Shown here in pieces: positions 16,702 through 24,001 of a DNA stretch of 35,784 bases (position 1 is the first letter of the stretch; every line of letters begins with the position of its first letter). A program made the position numbers and the translations under genes. The stretch is taken from positions 1 through 35,784 of the forward strand of contig JAGAVJ010000034.1 in assembly GCA_017942005.1 (NCBI GenBank), given 5' to 3'. The DNA comes from Clostridia bacterium. GTDB taxonomy: Bacteria; Bacillota; Clostridia; Oscillospirales; CAG-272. The notes under the pieces are model-generated. The model did not search any database, was not told where the DNA came from, and saw only the letters and a list, made by a program, of their open reading frames with translations.

Positions 16702-16722
16702 GGTACGGCTTTCCTACCAAAA
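16702..16722 (+). repeat. Hairpin between the GH106 and ECF genes
   Basis: TTGGTA and TACCAA (6-bp inverted repeat around CGGCTTTCC), in the 84-base gap upstream of the ECF gene. No T-run. It does not match thiamine, folate, preQ1 or cobalamin riboswitch signatures that I know. Confidence 0.35.
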
Positions 16723-16765
16723 TCCGGATGAAAAAACAAAAGGAATTTTATAAAAAGGAAACAAT

Positions 16766-17329
16766 ATGTCAGTCATGGGTGATAACAATCAAACAACAAC
16801 GAATTCGGTTTCAAGAAAAACGGTATTCTGTGCGTTGTGCATCGCACTGTGCGTCGTATTGCCGTTTGCATTCCATTCTATTCCGAATGGCGGGTCTATC
16901 TTTTCTCCAATCCACATTCCGGTACTGTTGTGCGGGTTGATCTGCGGATGGCAGTATGGGCTTGCATGCGGGATTGGCGGCGTGCTGCTCAGTCATGTGA
17001 TTACCTCTATGCCGCCGATGGCATATATGCCGCCGATGCTTGTGGAATGTGCTGTGTACGGTTTGGTCTGCGGTCTTGGAATGCGATTTTTCAGAACGGG
17101 AAAGACCCTTCTTGATCTCTATCTTTCCCTCATTGCCTCGATGCTTTTGGGACGCATTATCGCCGGAATTGCAAAGGCTCTGATTTTCTCACGCGGTGCA
17201 ATTTCCATGCAGATTTGGGTCACGAGTTATTTTGTTACGGCTCTGCCCGGAATTGTACTGCATTTGATCCTTGTTCCAGCCCTTGTGATGATATTAATGC
17301 GTGCAAAGCTTGTTTCGCAGCGCTACTAA
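16766..17329 (+). CDS. ECF transporter S component (substrate unknown)
   Basis: 187 residues with about five to six membrane helices. 'HIPVLLCGLICGWQYGLACGIGGVLLSHV' followed by 'MPPMAYMPPMLVECAVYGLVCGLG' is the typical core of small-vitamin-transporter S components: a membrane-embedded binding protein that needs an EcfA/EcfA'/EcfT energising module, usually encoded elsewhere. Normal SD (AAAGGAAAC) 4-7 bases before the ATG. It probably shares a transcript with the GH106-like gene. Vitamin specificity cannot be told; the neighbourhood gives no biosynthetic hint. Confidence 0.8.
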   Translation: MSVMGDNNQTTTNSVSRKTVFCALCIALCVVLPFAFHSIPNGGSIFSPIHIPVLLCGLICGWQYGLACGIGGVLLSHVITSMPPMAYMPPMLVECAVYGLVCGLGMRFFRTGKTLLDLYLSLIASMLLGRIIAGIAKALIFSRGAISMQIWVTSYFVTALPGIVLHLILVPALVMILMRAKLVSQRY

Positions 17330-17335
17330 TAAAAG

Positions 17336-17373
17336 GAGGCAGTGTTCCCATAAAGTACGGGATACTGCCTCTT
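17336..17373. terminator. Bidirectional terminator between ECF and XRE/zinc-ribbon genes
   Basis: GAGGCAGTGTTCCC (17336-17349) pairs with GGGATACTGCCTC (17359-17371). On the minus strand CCTTTTATT follows; on the plus strand CTTCTGATTTC. It lies between two convergent genes. Confidence 0.75.
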
Positions 17374-17390
17374 CTGATTTCAGGCTTTCA

Positions 17391-17861
17391 TCAATTCTGC
17401 CCGGGATGATTCTGCCAATACCGCAGACGCGGCAGCTGTTCTGCAAAATATGCACGTGCTGCTTCCGGCGGAAATTCTGCATTGGATAAATGTTCTGCCA
17501 GATAGTTGAGTAATTCCTCCATAGAGTGATAGACGAATTGACCGTCATGATAACACCATTTGCAGTATTCTTCATTAAAAGAGCCATCTACTTCACGGCT
17601 GGTTGTGGTGTCGTCCAGCGGTGCGCCGCAGACCTGACAGATCAGCTGCTTCGGTGCGCCGAGCAGGGTATTGATGGTGACGTTGTACAAACCGGAGAGG
17701 GTCTTTAGCGATTCTGTGTTTGGCAGCGCCTCATCCCGTTCCCAACGGGAAATCGCTTCCCGTGTGATATGCAGAATTTCAGCAAGATCGTTTTGGGTGT
17801 AGTTGTGCTCCCGCCGCAGGGAAGCGAGAATGATTCCGGGTGTCTTTTTTGATGTGTCCAT
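17391..17861 (-). CDS. XRE-type regulator with C-terminal zinc ribbon
   Basis: 156 residues. Residues 8-68 form an XRE/Cro helix-turn-helix ('ILASLRREHNYTQNDLAEIL', 'REAISRWERDEALPN', 'INTLLG'). Residues 74-115 are a treble-clef/zinc-ribbon-like unit with CQVCGAPL and YCKWCYHDG (two CxxC pairs), as in the family often annotated 'putative zinc ribbon domain' (inference on the name). The rest is a helical tail. It may sense redox state or bind a ligand through the ribbon; not known. Its HTH closely resembles the one fused to the oxidoreductase at 19183, with a shared spacing of 'VTR/ITR.A(V/I)SRWE..E..PN'. Leader of about 166 bases with an SD-hairpin-start layout. Confidence 0.85.
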   Translation of the reverse strand: MDTSKKTPGIILASLRREHNYTQNDLAEILHITREAISRWERDEALPNTESLKTLSGLYNVTINTLLGAPKQLICQVCGAPLDDTTTSREVDGSFNEEYCKWCYHDGQFVYHSMEELLNYLAEHLSNAEFPPEAARAYFAEQLPRLRYWQNHPGQN

Positions 17862-17947
17862 ATGTTTGACCGTAACATTGATTGTTTCGCATAAAGAAAA
17901 TGCAGTGCTGAGATGCTGATGCGAAACCTACAAATGTTTTTCCTTTC
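17862..17947 (-). promoter_or_regulatory. SD-hairpin-start leader of the XRE/zinc-ribbon gene
   Basis: Minus strand: GAAAGGA (17941-17947), a 9-bp stem GTTTCGCAT/ATGCGAAAC (17885-17893 with 17920-17928) with a 26-base loop, then 23 bases ending TTACGGTCAAACAT and the ATG. The tail resembles TTATGGTCATAAAA of the sister leaders. This loop and tail are longer than in the others. Confidence 0.6.
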
Positions 17948-18012
17948 TTGTGGAAAACCGCACCAAAAATCAACATTCTGAATTCCTGTTTTACCTGGTG
18001 GTTTCCGTGTTT

Positions 18013-18041
18013 TTGATTTGTATTTATGTGTTTATTATATC
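18013..18041 (+). promoter_or_regulatory. Possible sigma-A promoter for the phosphoesterase gene
   Basis: -35 TTGATT (18013-18018), 17-base spacer, -10-like TATATC (18036-18041). It overlaps the divergent promoter for the XRE gene. The -10 match is only moderate. Confidence 0.4.
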
Positions 18042-18062
18042 ACAGAATCTTTGTCTGTGCAA
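18034..18062 (-). promoter_or_regulatory. Sigma-A promoter for the XRE/zinc-ribbon gene
   Basis: Minus strand: -35 TTGCAC (18057-18062), 17-base spacer, -10 TATAAT (18034-18039). Confidence 0.75.
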
Positions 18063-18118
18063 GGAATTTATAATTCCTTTTTCGCGCTTGTTTGCAATGG
18101 ATTCGGAAGGGAAATTGT

Positions 18119-19024
18119 ATGCTGTTTCATCATAAATCTTGCGATGAAAAGAAAAAAATATCGTTGAAAAGAAAAACGGTTCTTGGAATCATCATATTGC
18201 TGCCGCTTGTTTTGATCCTGTGGACCCTATGGGGCAATACCGCACTGATGGTACATAGAATTGTCATTTCCGACAGCCGTGTTCCGCCTGCGTTTTCCGG
18301 ATTTCGGATTGCACATATTTCGGACTTGCACAATACAGAAATCGGGGACAATAATGATACCTTGATTGCAATGCTTTCCGCGTGCAAACCGGATATCATT
18401 GTGATAACCGGAGATTTGATTGATGCAAACCTCACGGATATTCCCGTATCACTCCATATGGCAGAGCGCGCGGTACAAATCGCGCCGGTATATTATGTAT
18501 CAGGAAACCATGAGGGAAGCCACAGTTTTGCATATGAGGATTTCAAAGCCGCGCTGATCCAGCGCGGCGTAACGGTTTTGGATGACGAGGCGGTACCGCT
18601 TGAAAGCCGCAGCGGAAATGAAACACTGAATCTCATCGGACTTGCTGACTCGAGCTTTTTTGGACACAACGGCATTCTGGAGGAAGAATCTGCCATGGTG
18701 GAAACCAAAACAGCGTCGCTTTTTTCCGCGGACAGCGCCTATACGATCCTGCTCTGCCACCGTCCGGAGCTGTTTGATGCTTATGTCCGGTGCGGTGCAG
18801 ATCTTGTGCTCTGCGGTCATGCGCACGGCGGACAGATCCGGCTGCCATTTATTGGCGGTCTATATGCGCCGAATCAGGGATGGCTTCCAAAGTATGACGG
18901 CGGTTTGTATTCAGAGGGGAAGACGCATATGGTTGTCAGCCGCGGTATCGGCAACAGTACCTTTCCGCTTCGTTTTTATAACCGTCCGGAAATTGTGCTG
19001 GTTGAATTGAAAGCGCAGGATTGA
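18119..19024 (+). CDS. Membrane-anchored calcineurin-like phosphoesterase (YkuE-type)
   Basis: 301 residues from the ATG at 18119 (SD GGAAGGGA). One N-terminal membrane segment ('VLGIIILLPLVLILWTLWG', about 18-36), so the enzyme domain is probably outside or membrane-bound. Metallophosphoesterase motifs in order: 'ISDLHN' (DxH), 'ITGDLID' (GDxxD), 'SGNHEG' (GNHE), 'LLCHRPE' and 'CGHAHGGQIRLP' (GHxH). YkuE-like proteins act on lipid- or cell-wall-linked phosphodiesters, but the substrate here is open. The gene stands alone: the next gene has its own promoter at 19085. Confidence 0.9.
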   Translation: MLFHHKSCDEKKKISLKRKTVLGIIILLPLVLILWTLWGNTALMVHRIVISDSRVPPAFSGFRIAHISDLHNTEIGDNNDTLIAMLSACKPDIIVITGDLIDANLTDIPVSLHMAERAVQIAPVYYVSGNHEGSHSFAYEDFKAALIQRGVTVLDDEAVPLESRSGNETLNLIGLADSSFFGHNGILEEESAMVETKTASLFSADSAYTILLCHRPELFDAYVRCGADLVLCGHAHGGQIRLPFIGGLYAPNQGWLPKYDGGLYSEGKTHMVVSRGIGNSTFPLRFYNRPEIVLVELKAQD

Positions 19025-19084
19025 ACCATCCGTTTTTTGTATATCCTATTTTAATAATGATATCGCAGGGCAACAAACAGTTGC

Positions 19085-19113
19085 TTTACAAGGCTGCCTT
19101 TTTATGTTATACT
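19085..19113 (+). promoter_or_regulatory. Sigma-A promoter for the XRE-oxidoreductase fusion
   Basis: -35 TTTACA (19085-19090), 17-base spacer, -10 TATACT (19108-19113). The leader to the start at 19183 is about 65 bases. Confidence 0.7.
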
Positions 19114-19182
19114 AAAATCAATGAGATAATACGAAATATTTTATCGTTTTGTCTGAATTTATGGGAGGGAAACGATAGGAGC

Positions 19183-20733
19183 ATGGAAATGAAGAAAAAG
19201 AGACCAGGACAAATGATTGCAGAGCTGCGGTGCGGACGAAAGCTGTCGCAGGAAGCGCTTGCCGAAAAACTGCATGTCACCCGCCAGGCGGTTTCCCGAT
19301 GGGAACACGGTGAAACCATGCCGAACCCGGAGACCATCCGCGCGTTGGCTGCCTTTTTTGACGTTACCATTGATGCACTGTTCGGAAACCCTGTGTGGGA
19401 AGGCATTGATGGAAATTCGGTGTATCTCTCGTATACAGAACCCTCTCAAATACAACATGAAAAGGAGAAATTCCCCATGATGCAAAACAAGAAGCTGCGC
19501 ATTGGCGTATTTGGCGGTGCGAGAGGAAGAACGATGATCGGTGTGCTTCTGCACCATCCGGATGCAGAACTGGTTGCTGTCTGCGATAAGTATGTTCCCT
19601 TGCTGGAAGAAGCAAAGAAGACAGCGCAGGACTGCGGTACCGATATTGCGGTATTTGAAAATTTCGAGGACTTTATTCAGTATGACATGGATGCGGTGGT
19701 GCTTGCCAACTATGCAAATGAACATGCGACGTATGCTGTGAAGTGCATGAAGGCGGGAAAGCATGTGTTGAGTGAGGTACTCCCCTGTGAGACGATGGCG
19801 CAGGCGGTGGCGCTGATTGAAACCGTCGAGGAAACCGGTCTTGTGTATGCATATGCGGAAAACTACTGCTACATGACGCATACCTTTGAAATGTGGCGCA
19901 GATACAGGACGGGAGAGCTTGGCATGGCGATGTACGGAGAAGGGGAATATATCCATGACTGTTCTGCAATTTGGCCGAGTATTACCTACGGAGATCGAAA
20001 CCATTGGCGCAACCGGATGTTCCCGACGTTCTACTGTACCCATTCTCTCGGTCCGCTGCTTACCATTACGGGCATGCGGCCGGTGCGTGTGGTCGGCTTT
20101 GAAATGCCGCTTTCCAAGGATATGATGGGGGTTGGCGGGGCACCCTCTGCCGCTGTGGAAATGGTGACACTGGAAAACGGCGCTGTCATGAAGAGCGTCC
20201 ACGGCAATTTAAAGCGGGAACCGGGCAGCATCAACTATGAGCTGTACTGTGAAAAGGGAATGATGGAAACAGGCCGTTTGTCCCCATTGCAGCCCTTGAA
20301 CCTGTATAAAGAAGGGGATAAACGCTGTATCGGCAGCTGGGAGCAGTATGCACCGGAACCACAGATTGCAAAGGATGCAGCCAAGAACTATGAGGGTCAT
20401 GGCGGCAGCGACTTCTATCCCACGCATTTTTTCATTGAAAAGATTCTTGGCAGACCGGACGGCGCATGGTCGATTGACGTTTACCATGCGGTTGACATGG
20501 GAATCTGCGGCATTCTTGCATACAAGTCGATTCTTGCAGGAAATGTACCGATTGACGTGCCGAATCTGCGGAATCCCTGTGAGCGGGATGCATGGCGGGA
20601 GGACAATGCCTGCACAACACCGGAGGTTGCAGGCGAAAATCTGCTTCCCAGAACTTCACACGGTGATGTAGAAATCCCGGATTCCGTCTATGAGGAAGTA
20701 CGCAGGCTTTGGCTTGACGGAAAAAATGCATAA
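19183..20733 (+). CDS. XRE helix-turn-helix fused to a Gfo/Idh/MocA oxidoreductase
   Basis: 516 residues in one open frame. Residues 1-75 are an XRE HTH ('GQMIAELRCGRKLSQEALAEKL', 'RQAVSRWEHGETMPN', 'TIDALFG'). After a short linker, residues 100-240 are a Rossmann NAD(P)-binding domain ('LRIGVFGGARGRTMIGVLL', 'AELVAVCDKY', 'VLANYANEHATYAVKCMKAGKHVLSEVLPCET' split over two strands), followed by the GFO/IDH/MocA C-terminal substrate domain. 'EKP'-type Lys of the family is replaced by 'SEVLPCE'. A second good SD (AAGGAG, 19462-19467) precedes in-frame ATGs at 19477 and 19480, just where the oxidoreductase begins. Start at 19183 or 19189. Likely acts on a sugar or inositol-type polyol. The solute-binding gene follows 104 bases later. 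Confidence 0.85.
   Translation: MEMKKKRPGQMIAELRCGRKLSQEALAEKLHVTRQAVSRWEHGETMPNPETIRALAAFFDVTIDALFGNPVWEGIDGNSVYLSYTEPSQIQHEKEKFPMMQNKKLRIGVFGGARGRTMIGVLLHHPDAELVAVCDKYVPLLEEAKKTAQDCGTDIAVFENFEDFIQYDMDAVVLANYANEHATYAVKCMKAGKHVLSEVLPCETMAQAVALIETVEETGLVYAYAENYCYMTHTFEMWRRYRTGELGMAMYGEGEYIHDCSAIWPSITYGDRNHWRNRMFPTFYCTHSLGPLLTITGMRPVRVVGFEMPLSKDMMGVGGAPSAAVEMVTLENGAVMKSVHGNLKREPGSINYELYCEKGMMETGRLSPLQPLNLYKEGDKRCIGSWEQYAPEPQIAKDAAKNYEGHGGSDFYPTHFFIEKILGRPDGAWSIDVYHAVDMGICGILAYKSILAGNVPIDVPNLRNPCERDAWREDNACTTPEVAGENLLPRTSHGDVEIPDSVYEEVRRLWLDGKNA
19462..19479 (+). promoter_or_regulatory. Internal SD and start codons at the oxidoreductase domain boundary
   Basis: AAAAGGAG (19460-19467) lies 9 bases before ATG-ATG (19477-19482), in frame with the fusion gene. 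Translation from here would give a stand-alone oxidoreductase of about 418 residues beginning MMQNKKLRIGVFGG. Confidence 0.6.
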
Positions 20734-20836
20734 GCTTGAAACTGTGATTTTCAACCGATGAACGACACGATTTGTATGATAACAATTGCGTGTATTTGAA
20801 ACGATTCAGGTGAGAATTGAAAGAAGGTGTAGATTG

Positions 20837-22345
20837 GTGCGGAACTTAAAACATGCAGCATCGGCGCTGTTCATTTTGGCGCTGGCAGCGGCAGCGGTTT
20901 CCTGCCAGGACGGTGCAAAAACCGATGTGCAAAGCGGCGAGAGCGGCGCATTGACGGCGGGTGGGCAGTCATCCGATTTGGTACAGATGGAGACGGATTC
21001 GCGTCTGCCCCTGGGACTTCCCGAGGAGTTATCCTTTGAAGGGGAGACATTTACCTTTTTAGGGGTTGGAACGGAAGAAAATCAAGGGTATTATTCCACA
21101 ACGGATTTATATGCGGAAAGTGAAAATGCGGAGCCGTTGAATGACGCGGTGTACAAGCGCAACAGAGCGATTTTTGATCTGCTTGGTGTGACAGTCGAGG
21201 TGGTTGACAAAAACCCAACGATGACGGAAATCCAAAAAGTGGTGGAAGCCAACGATTGTATGTATGATGCGGTTTGGTCAAACGGTAATTCCATGTACAA
21301 CGGCGCTGCAAAGGGTTATTTTCTGGATTTTCAGCAGATTCCGTATATCACACTGTCAAATCCATGGTGGGATCAAAATATTCGAGAGAACTTCTCATTC
21401 AACGATAAGAACTATATTATGACCGGTGACATCAGCACAAGAGAAGATGCCTGTACCTTCAATGTATACTTTAATAAAAAGCTGCTTTCCGATTTCGATC
21501 TGGAATCCCCCTATCCGCTTGTAAAAGAGGGGACTTGGACGCTTGACAAATTCCAGGAGATGGTGCGTGCGGTTTCCGTCGATGTGAATGGCGACGGTGT
21601 TATGGAAGACGGCGATCAGTTTGGCATGATGAGTGAAAACGGACTTGCCAACCGGTTGTTTATCTCCGCCGGCGGTACCTACTATACCAAAAACAGCGCG
21701 GGAGAGTATGAAATCAACATCACATCGGAGCGGAATCTGCGCATTTTTGATGCGGTCTTCACGCTGCTTTTGGACAGCAATACGGTTCCGAGAATTGAAA
21801 AATGGCTGAACAAGGTGCCTGGCGGCAATGTGTACGGATATGCACGTTCGCTATTTGCACAGGATAAATTCTTATTCAGTATCGGCGGTCCGCTTGTTAT
21901 TGGGGAATTCCGGAATATGGAATCCGATTTTGGTATTGTTCCGATTCCAAAATTCGACATCGAAGATGATCGGTATTATGCTGCGGTGGATGAATTTGCG
22001 CCGCTGCTGGCGGTAACCGTCAATGTACCGAACATAGAAAAAACCGGTGCGGTGCTGGAAGCGATGTCCTGGGAATCCATGTATACCGTGACGCCGGTTT
22101 ATCAGGAAACGCTCTTGGAACGGAAATATACACGTGACACGGAGAGCGCGGATATGCTTGGCATCATTGCAGAATCGCGCGTATACAACATCATCGGTAT
22201 GACAAACTGGGGCGGGCTATACAGCGTTGCGCAGAATACGTACGGCGCCGACCGTGCGGTGACGGTATCCGCTTTTGAAAAGAAGCTGAATGCTGCTAAG
22301 AAGGCGCTGGAAAAAGATCTTTCCACATTTGAAGCACTTGATTAA
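20837..22345 (+). CDS. Extracellular solute-binding lipoprotein
   Basis: About 502 residues from a GTG at 20837 (SD AGAAGGTG; a TTG at 20834 is an alternative). Lipoprotein signal 'LFILALAAAAVSC' with the Cys at about residue 21, then an acidic linker and a large periplasmic-type binding fold: 'LPEELSFEGETFTFLGV', 'NPWWDQNIRENFSF', 'NVYFNKKLLSDFDLESPYPLVKEGTWTLDKFQEMV', 'DVNGDGVMEDGDQFG' (a calcium-binding-like loop). This is the ABC sugar-type family of binding proteins (Cys-anchored in Gram-positives). No permease or ATPase gene is near. It is convergent with its paralogue at 22418-23869 and follows the oxidoreductase fusion, so it may deliver that enzyme's sugar (inference). Confidence 0.88.
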   Translation: MRNLKHAASALFILALAAAAVSCQDGAKTDVQSGESGALTAGGQSSDLVQMETDSRLPLGLPEELSFEGETFTFLGVGTEENQGYYSTTDLYAESENAEPLNDAVYKRNRAIFDLLGVTVEVVDKNPTMTEIQKVVEANDCMYDAVWSNGNSMYNGAAKGYFLDFQQIPYITLSNPWWDQNIRENFSFNDKNYIMTGDISTREDACTFNVYFNKKLLSDFDLESPYPLVKEGTWTLDKFQEMVRAVSVDVNGDGVMEDGDQFGMMSENGLANRLFISAGGTYYTKNSAGEYEINITSERNLRIFDAVFTLLLDSNTVPRIEKWLNKVPGGNVYGYARSLFAQDKFLFSIGGPLVIGEFRNMESDFGIVPIPKFDIEDDRYYAAVDEFAPLLAVTVNVPNIEKTGAVLEAMSWESMYTVTPVYQETLLERKYTRDTESADMLGIIAESRVYNIIGMTNWGGLYSVAQNTYGADRAVTVSAFEKKLNAAKKALEKDLSTFEALD

Positions 22346-22359
22346 ATCAAACATGAGAG

Positions 22360-22405
22360 AAACGCGGGCTGCTGCAAGTTTTTAACTTGCAGCAGCCCCC
22401 TTCTG
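22360..22405. terminator. Bidirectional terminator between two solute-binding genes
   Basis: Perfect 15-bp stem GGGCTGCTGCAAGTT (22366-22380) with AACTTGCAGCAGCCC (22384-22398), TTT loop, followed by CCTTCTGTTTT on the plus strand. Confidence 0.88.
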
Positions 22406-22417
22406 TTTTATTCTGTA

Positions 22418-23869
22418 TCAGGTATTCTGCGCCAAATGTTCCTTCATGGTATCCACAAACTTCTCAATATCTGAGACAGTTGCTTTTTTGCGCTTTTCCA
22501 CGGTAGAAGCAATGCCCTGATTCCGAATGATTGCCGTATTCAGTGTATTGAACATGTTCCCCCACCAGAAGGTTTCCGCATTTTCGATGCGGCAGCCATT
22601 GAAAATGATGTCCAGCATGTCGGAAGATTCCTCATCACGGATATATTTTCCGTTCAGGCAGATGTCGTAATATGCCGGCGTCAGTGTATCCACCGACTTT
22701 TCTGCCATGGCTTCCAATACGAAGGAGGTCACATCCAGTCGGTCATTGGTTGTCGGAATGGAATAGACATTTTGGCAGTTGGAATCCAGATAGCTGACAT
22801 ATTGCGCCTGCTCTTCACTGTATTTTGGGGTTGGCAGAATACCGATGTTGGTTTCGGAATAACGCAGGACCTCAATCAACAGCATAACCTCTGCCTGGAA
22901 CAGCGCCTGACCGCCGGAAAACCGCTTTTGGGTTTCCAGCCAGACGTCACAGTTGTGGAGGGAGGCTTTGTTTGTCTGCATCAACTCCATGACATGCTCC
23001 ATCACGCGGATATTGTAGGCATTGTCCACACTCAGATAGGGAACATCGTCATCCGTCTTATCGGTAATACGCATATCACCGCCGATTGAAAGCACGATGC
23101 CAAGCGAGCTTTGTGCCTGCAAACCGTATCGGTCTGCATCGTCCATTTTTCCGTTGCCGTCCAAATCGGCATTGGCTTTGGATGCCAGAGAAAACATCGT
23201 TTCATAGGTCCAGCTGCCATTCTTGACCGTTTGATAAATATCGCCGAGATCAAGCTGTTCTGCTAAATCTTTATTGAAGAAAAAGCAGCGGACGCCGGTC
23301 TTATAGACACGGCTGATGTCACCGAGTGCAAAATACTGATGCCCCATAAAAGAGACACTCTTGCTGTAATATGGATTCCACCAGGGCTGATCAAGCTGCA
23401 GATAGTTTGTACTGTGCAGATCAACGATCATGTTGTTCTGCATAAAGGAAGCGGCATCAAATAGATCGCTGGCAATCACATCATAGGTTTTATCACCTGC
23501 ATTCACAGCGGAGGCTACGGCGTTATAAAGAGAAGCTTCTCCTTCGATTCCTTTGATTTTGACATGGAAGGCTTCCTCAACTGCCATATTGCGTGCGGCG
23601 ACTGCATCGTTGATGGTGTCGCCGACAAGTGCATCGGAGGGTATGACGTCATCGGCGGACCATTCATTTCCGGTCATGCGAAGCAGAAAGGTGACCTCCT
23701 CACCGCCGAAATCCATGTCCGGGAGATGAAACTCCGGTTCCTTTTCTGTCACGGCAGACGCTGTCGTGGAATCGAACGTTGTTTGTTCTGATACGTTTGA
23801 TTTTGTATCCTGACAGGAAACAATCAGTGCGCAGACTGTCAGGAGTGCAGGAAGTACAAAGCGTTTCAT
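22418..23869 (-). CDS. Extracellular solute-binding lipoprotein
   Basis: 483 residues. Lipoprotein signal 'LPALLTVCALIVSCQD' with Cys near residue 19. The body is colinear with the binding protein at 20837: 'LPDMDFGGEEVTFLLR', 'SDALVGDTINDAVAARNMAVEEAF', 'LQLDQPWWNPYYSKSVSF', 'CFFFNKDLAEQLDLGDIYQTVKNGSWTYETM', 'DLDGNGKMDDADRYG' (calcium-binding-like loop). The ADP-ribosylglycohydrolase gene is 132 bases upstream on the same strand. The leader combines a P1-type hairpin with the SD-hairpin-start unit. No transporter membrane subunit is nearby. Confidence 0.9.
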   Translation of the reverse strand: MKRFVLPALLTVCALIVSCQDTKSNVSEQTTFDSTTASAVTEKEPEFHLPDMDFGGEEVTFLLRMTGNEWSADDVIPSDALVGDTINDAVAARNMAVEEAFHVKIKGIEGEASLYNAVASAVNAGDKTYDVIASDLFDAASFMQNNMIVDLHSTNYLQLDQPWWNPYYSKSVSFMGHQYFALGDISRVYKTGVRCFFFNKDLAEQLDLGDIYQTVKNGSWTYETMFSLASKANADLDGNGKMDDADRYGLQAQSSLGIVLSIGGDMRITDKTDDDVPYLSVDNAYNIRVMEHVMELMQTNKASLHNCDVWLETQKRFSGGQALFQAEVMLLIEVLRYSETNIGILPTPKYSEEQAQYVSYLDSNCQNVYSIPTTNDRLDVTSFVLEAMAEKSVDTLTPAYYDICLNGKYIRDEESSDMLDIIFNGCRIENAETFWWGNMFNTLNTAIIRNQGIASTVEKRKKATVSDIEKFVDTMKEHLAQNT

Positions 23870-23948
23870 ATATGGATCATCGCTTTTGCATAAACAAAAG
23901 CTTCCTTTCTATACTCTATACGAAGTTATGGCGTAAGCCACAAAACAC
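23870..23948 (-). ncRNA. Structured 5' leader (long form, simple P1) of a solute-binding gene
   Basis: Minus strand order: GTGTT, then P1 TTGTGGC-TTAC-GCCATAA (23926-23943, one G-U pair), then SD GAAAGGAAG (23901-23909), H2 GCTTTTG-TTTATG-CAAAAGC (23882-23901), 12 bases and the ATG at 23869. P1 keeps the TTAC loop seen in the second GH116 leader copy. A tiny frame (ATG ATC CAT ATA TGA) begins after H2 and its stop overlaps the gene start. Confidence 0.65.
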
Positions 23949-24001
23949 ATCTGTTTCTGTTTCGTGCAGAATTTTCATTTGTTATGAAGCAGCAAAGCGA
24001 T

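Noticed and set aside
16682..16765. Possible riboswitch before the ECF S-component gene
   Set aside because: Only one 6-bp hairpin; no recognisable thiamine, folate, preQ1, FMN or cobalamin core.
20770..20800. Sequence resembling a lac-type operator (TTGTATGATAACAATT) before a binding-protein gene
   Set aside because: Only a short half matches, with weak symmetry and no LacI-family gene in the window; it may be chance.
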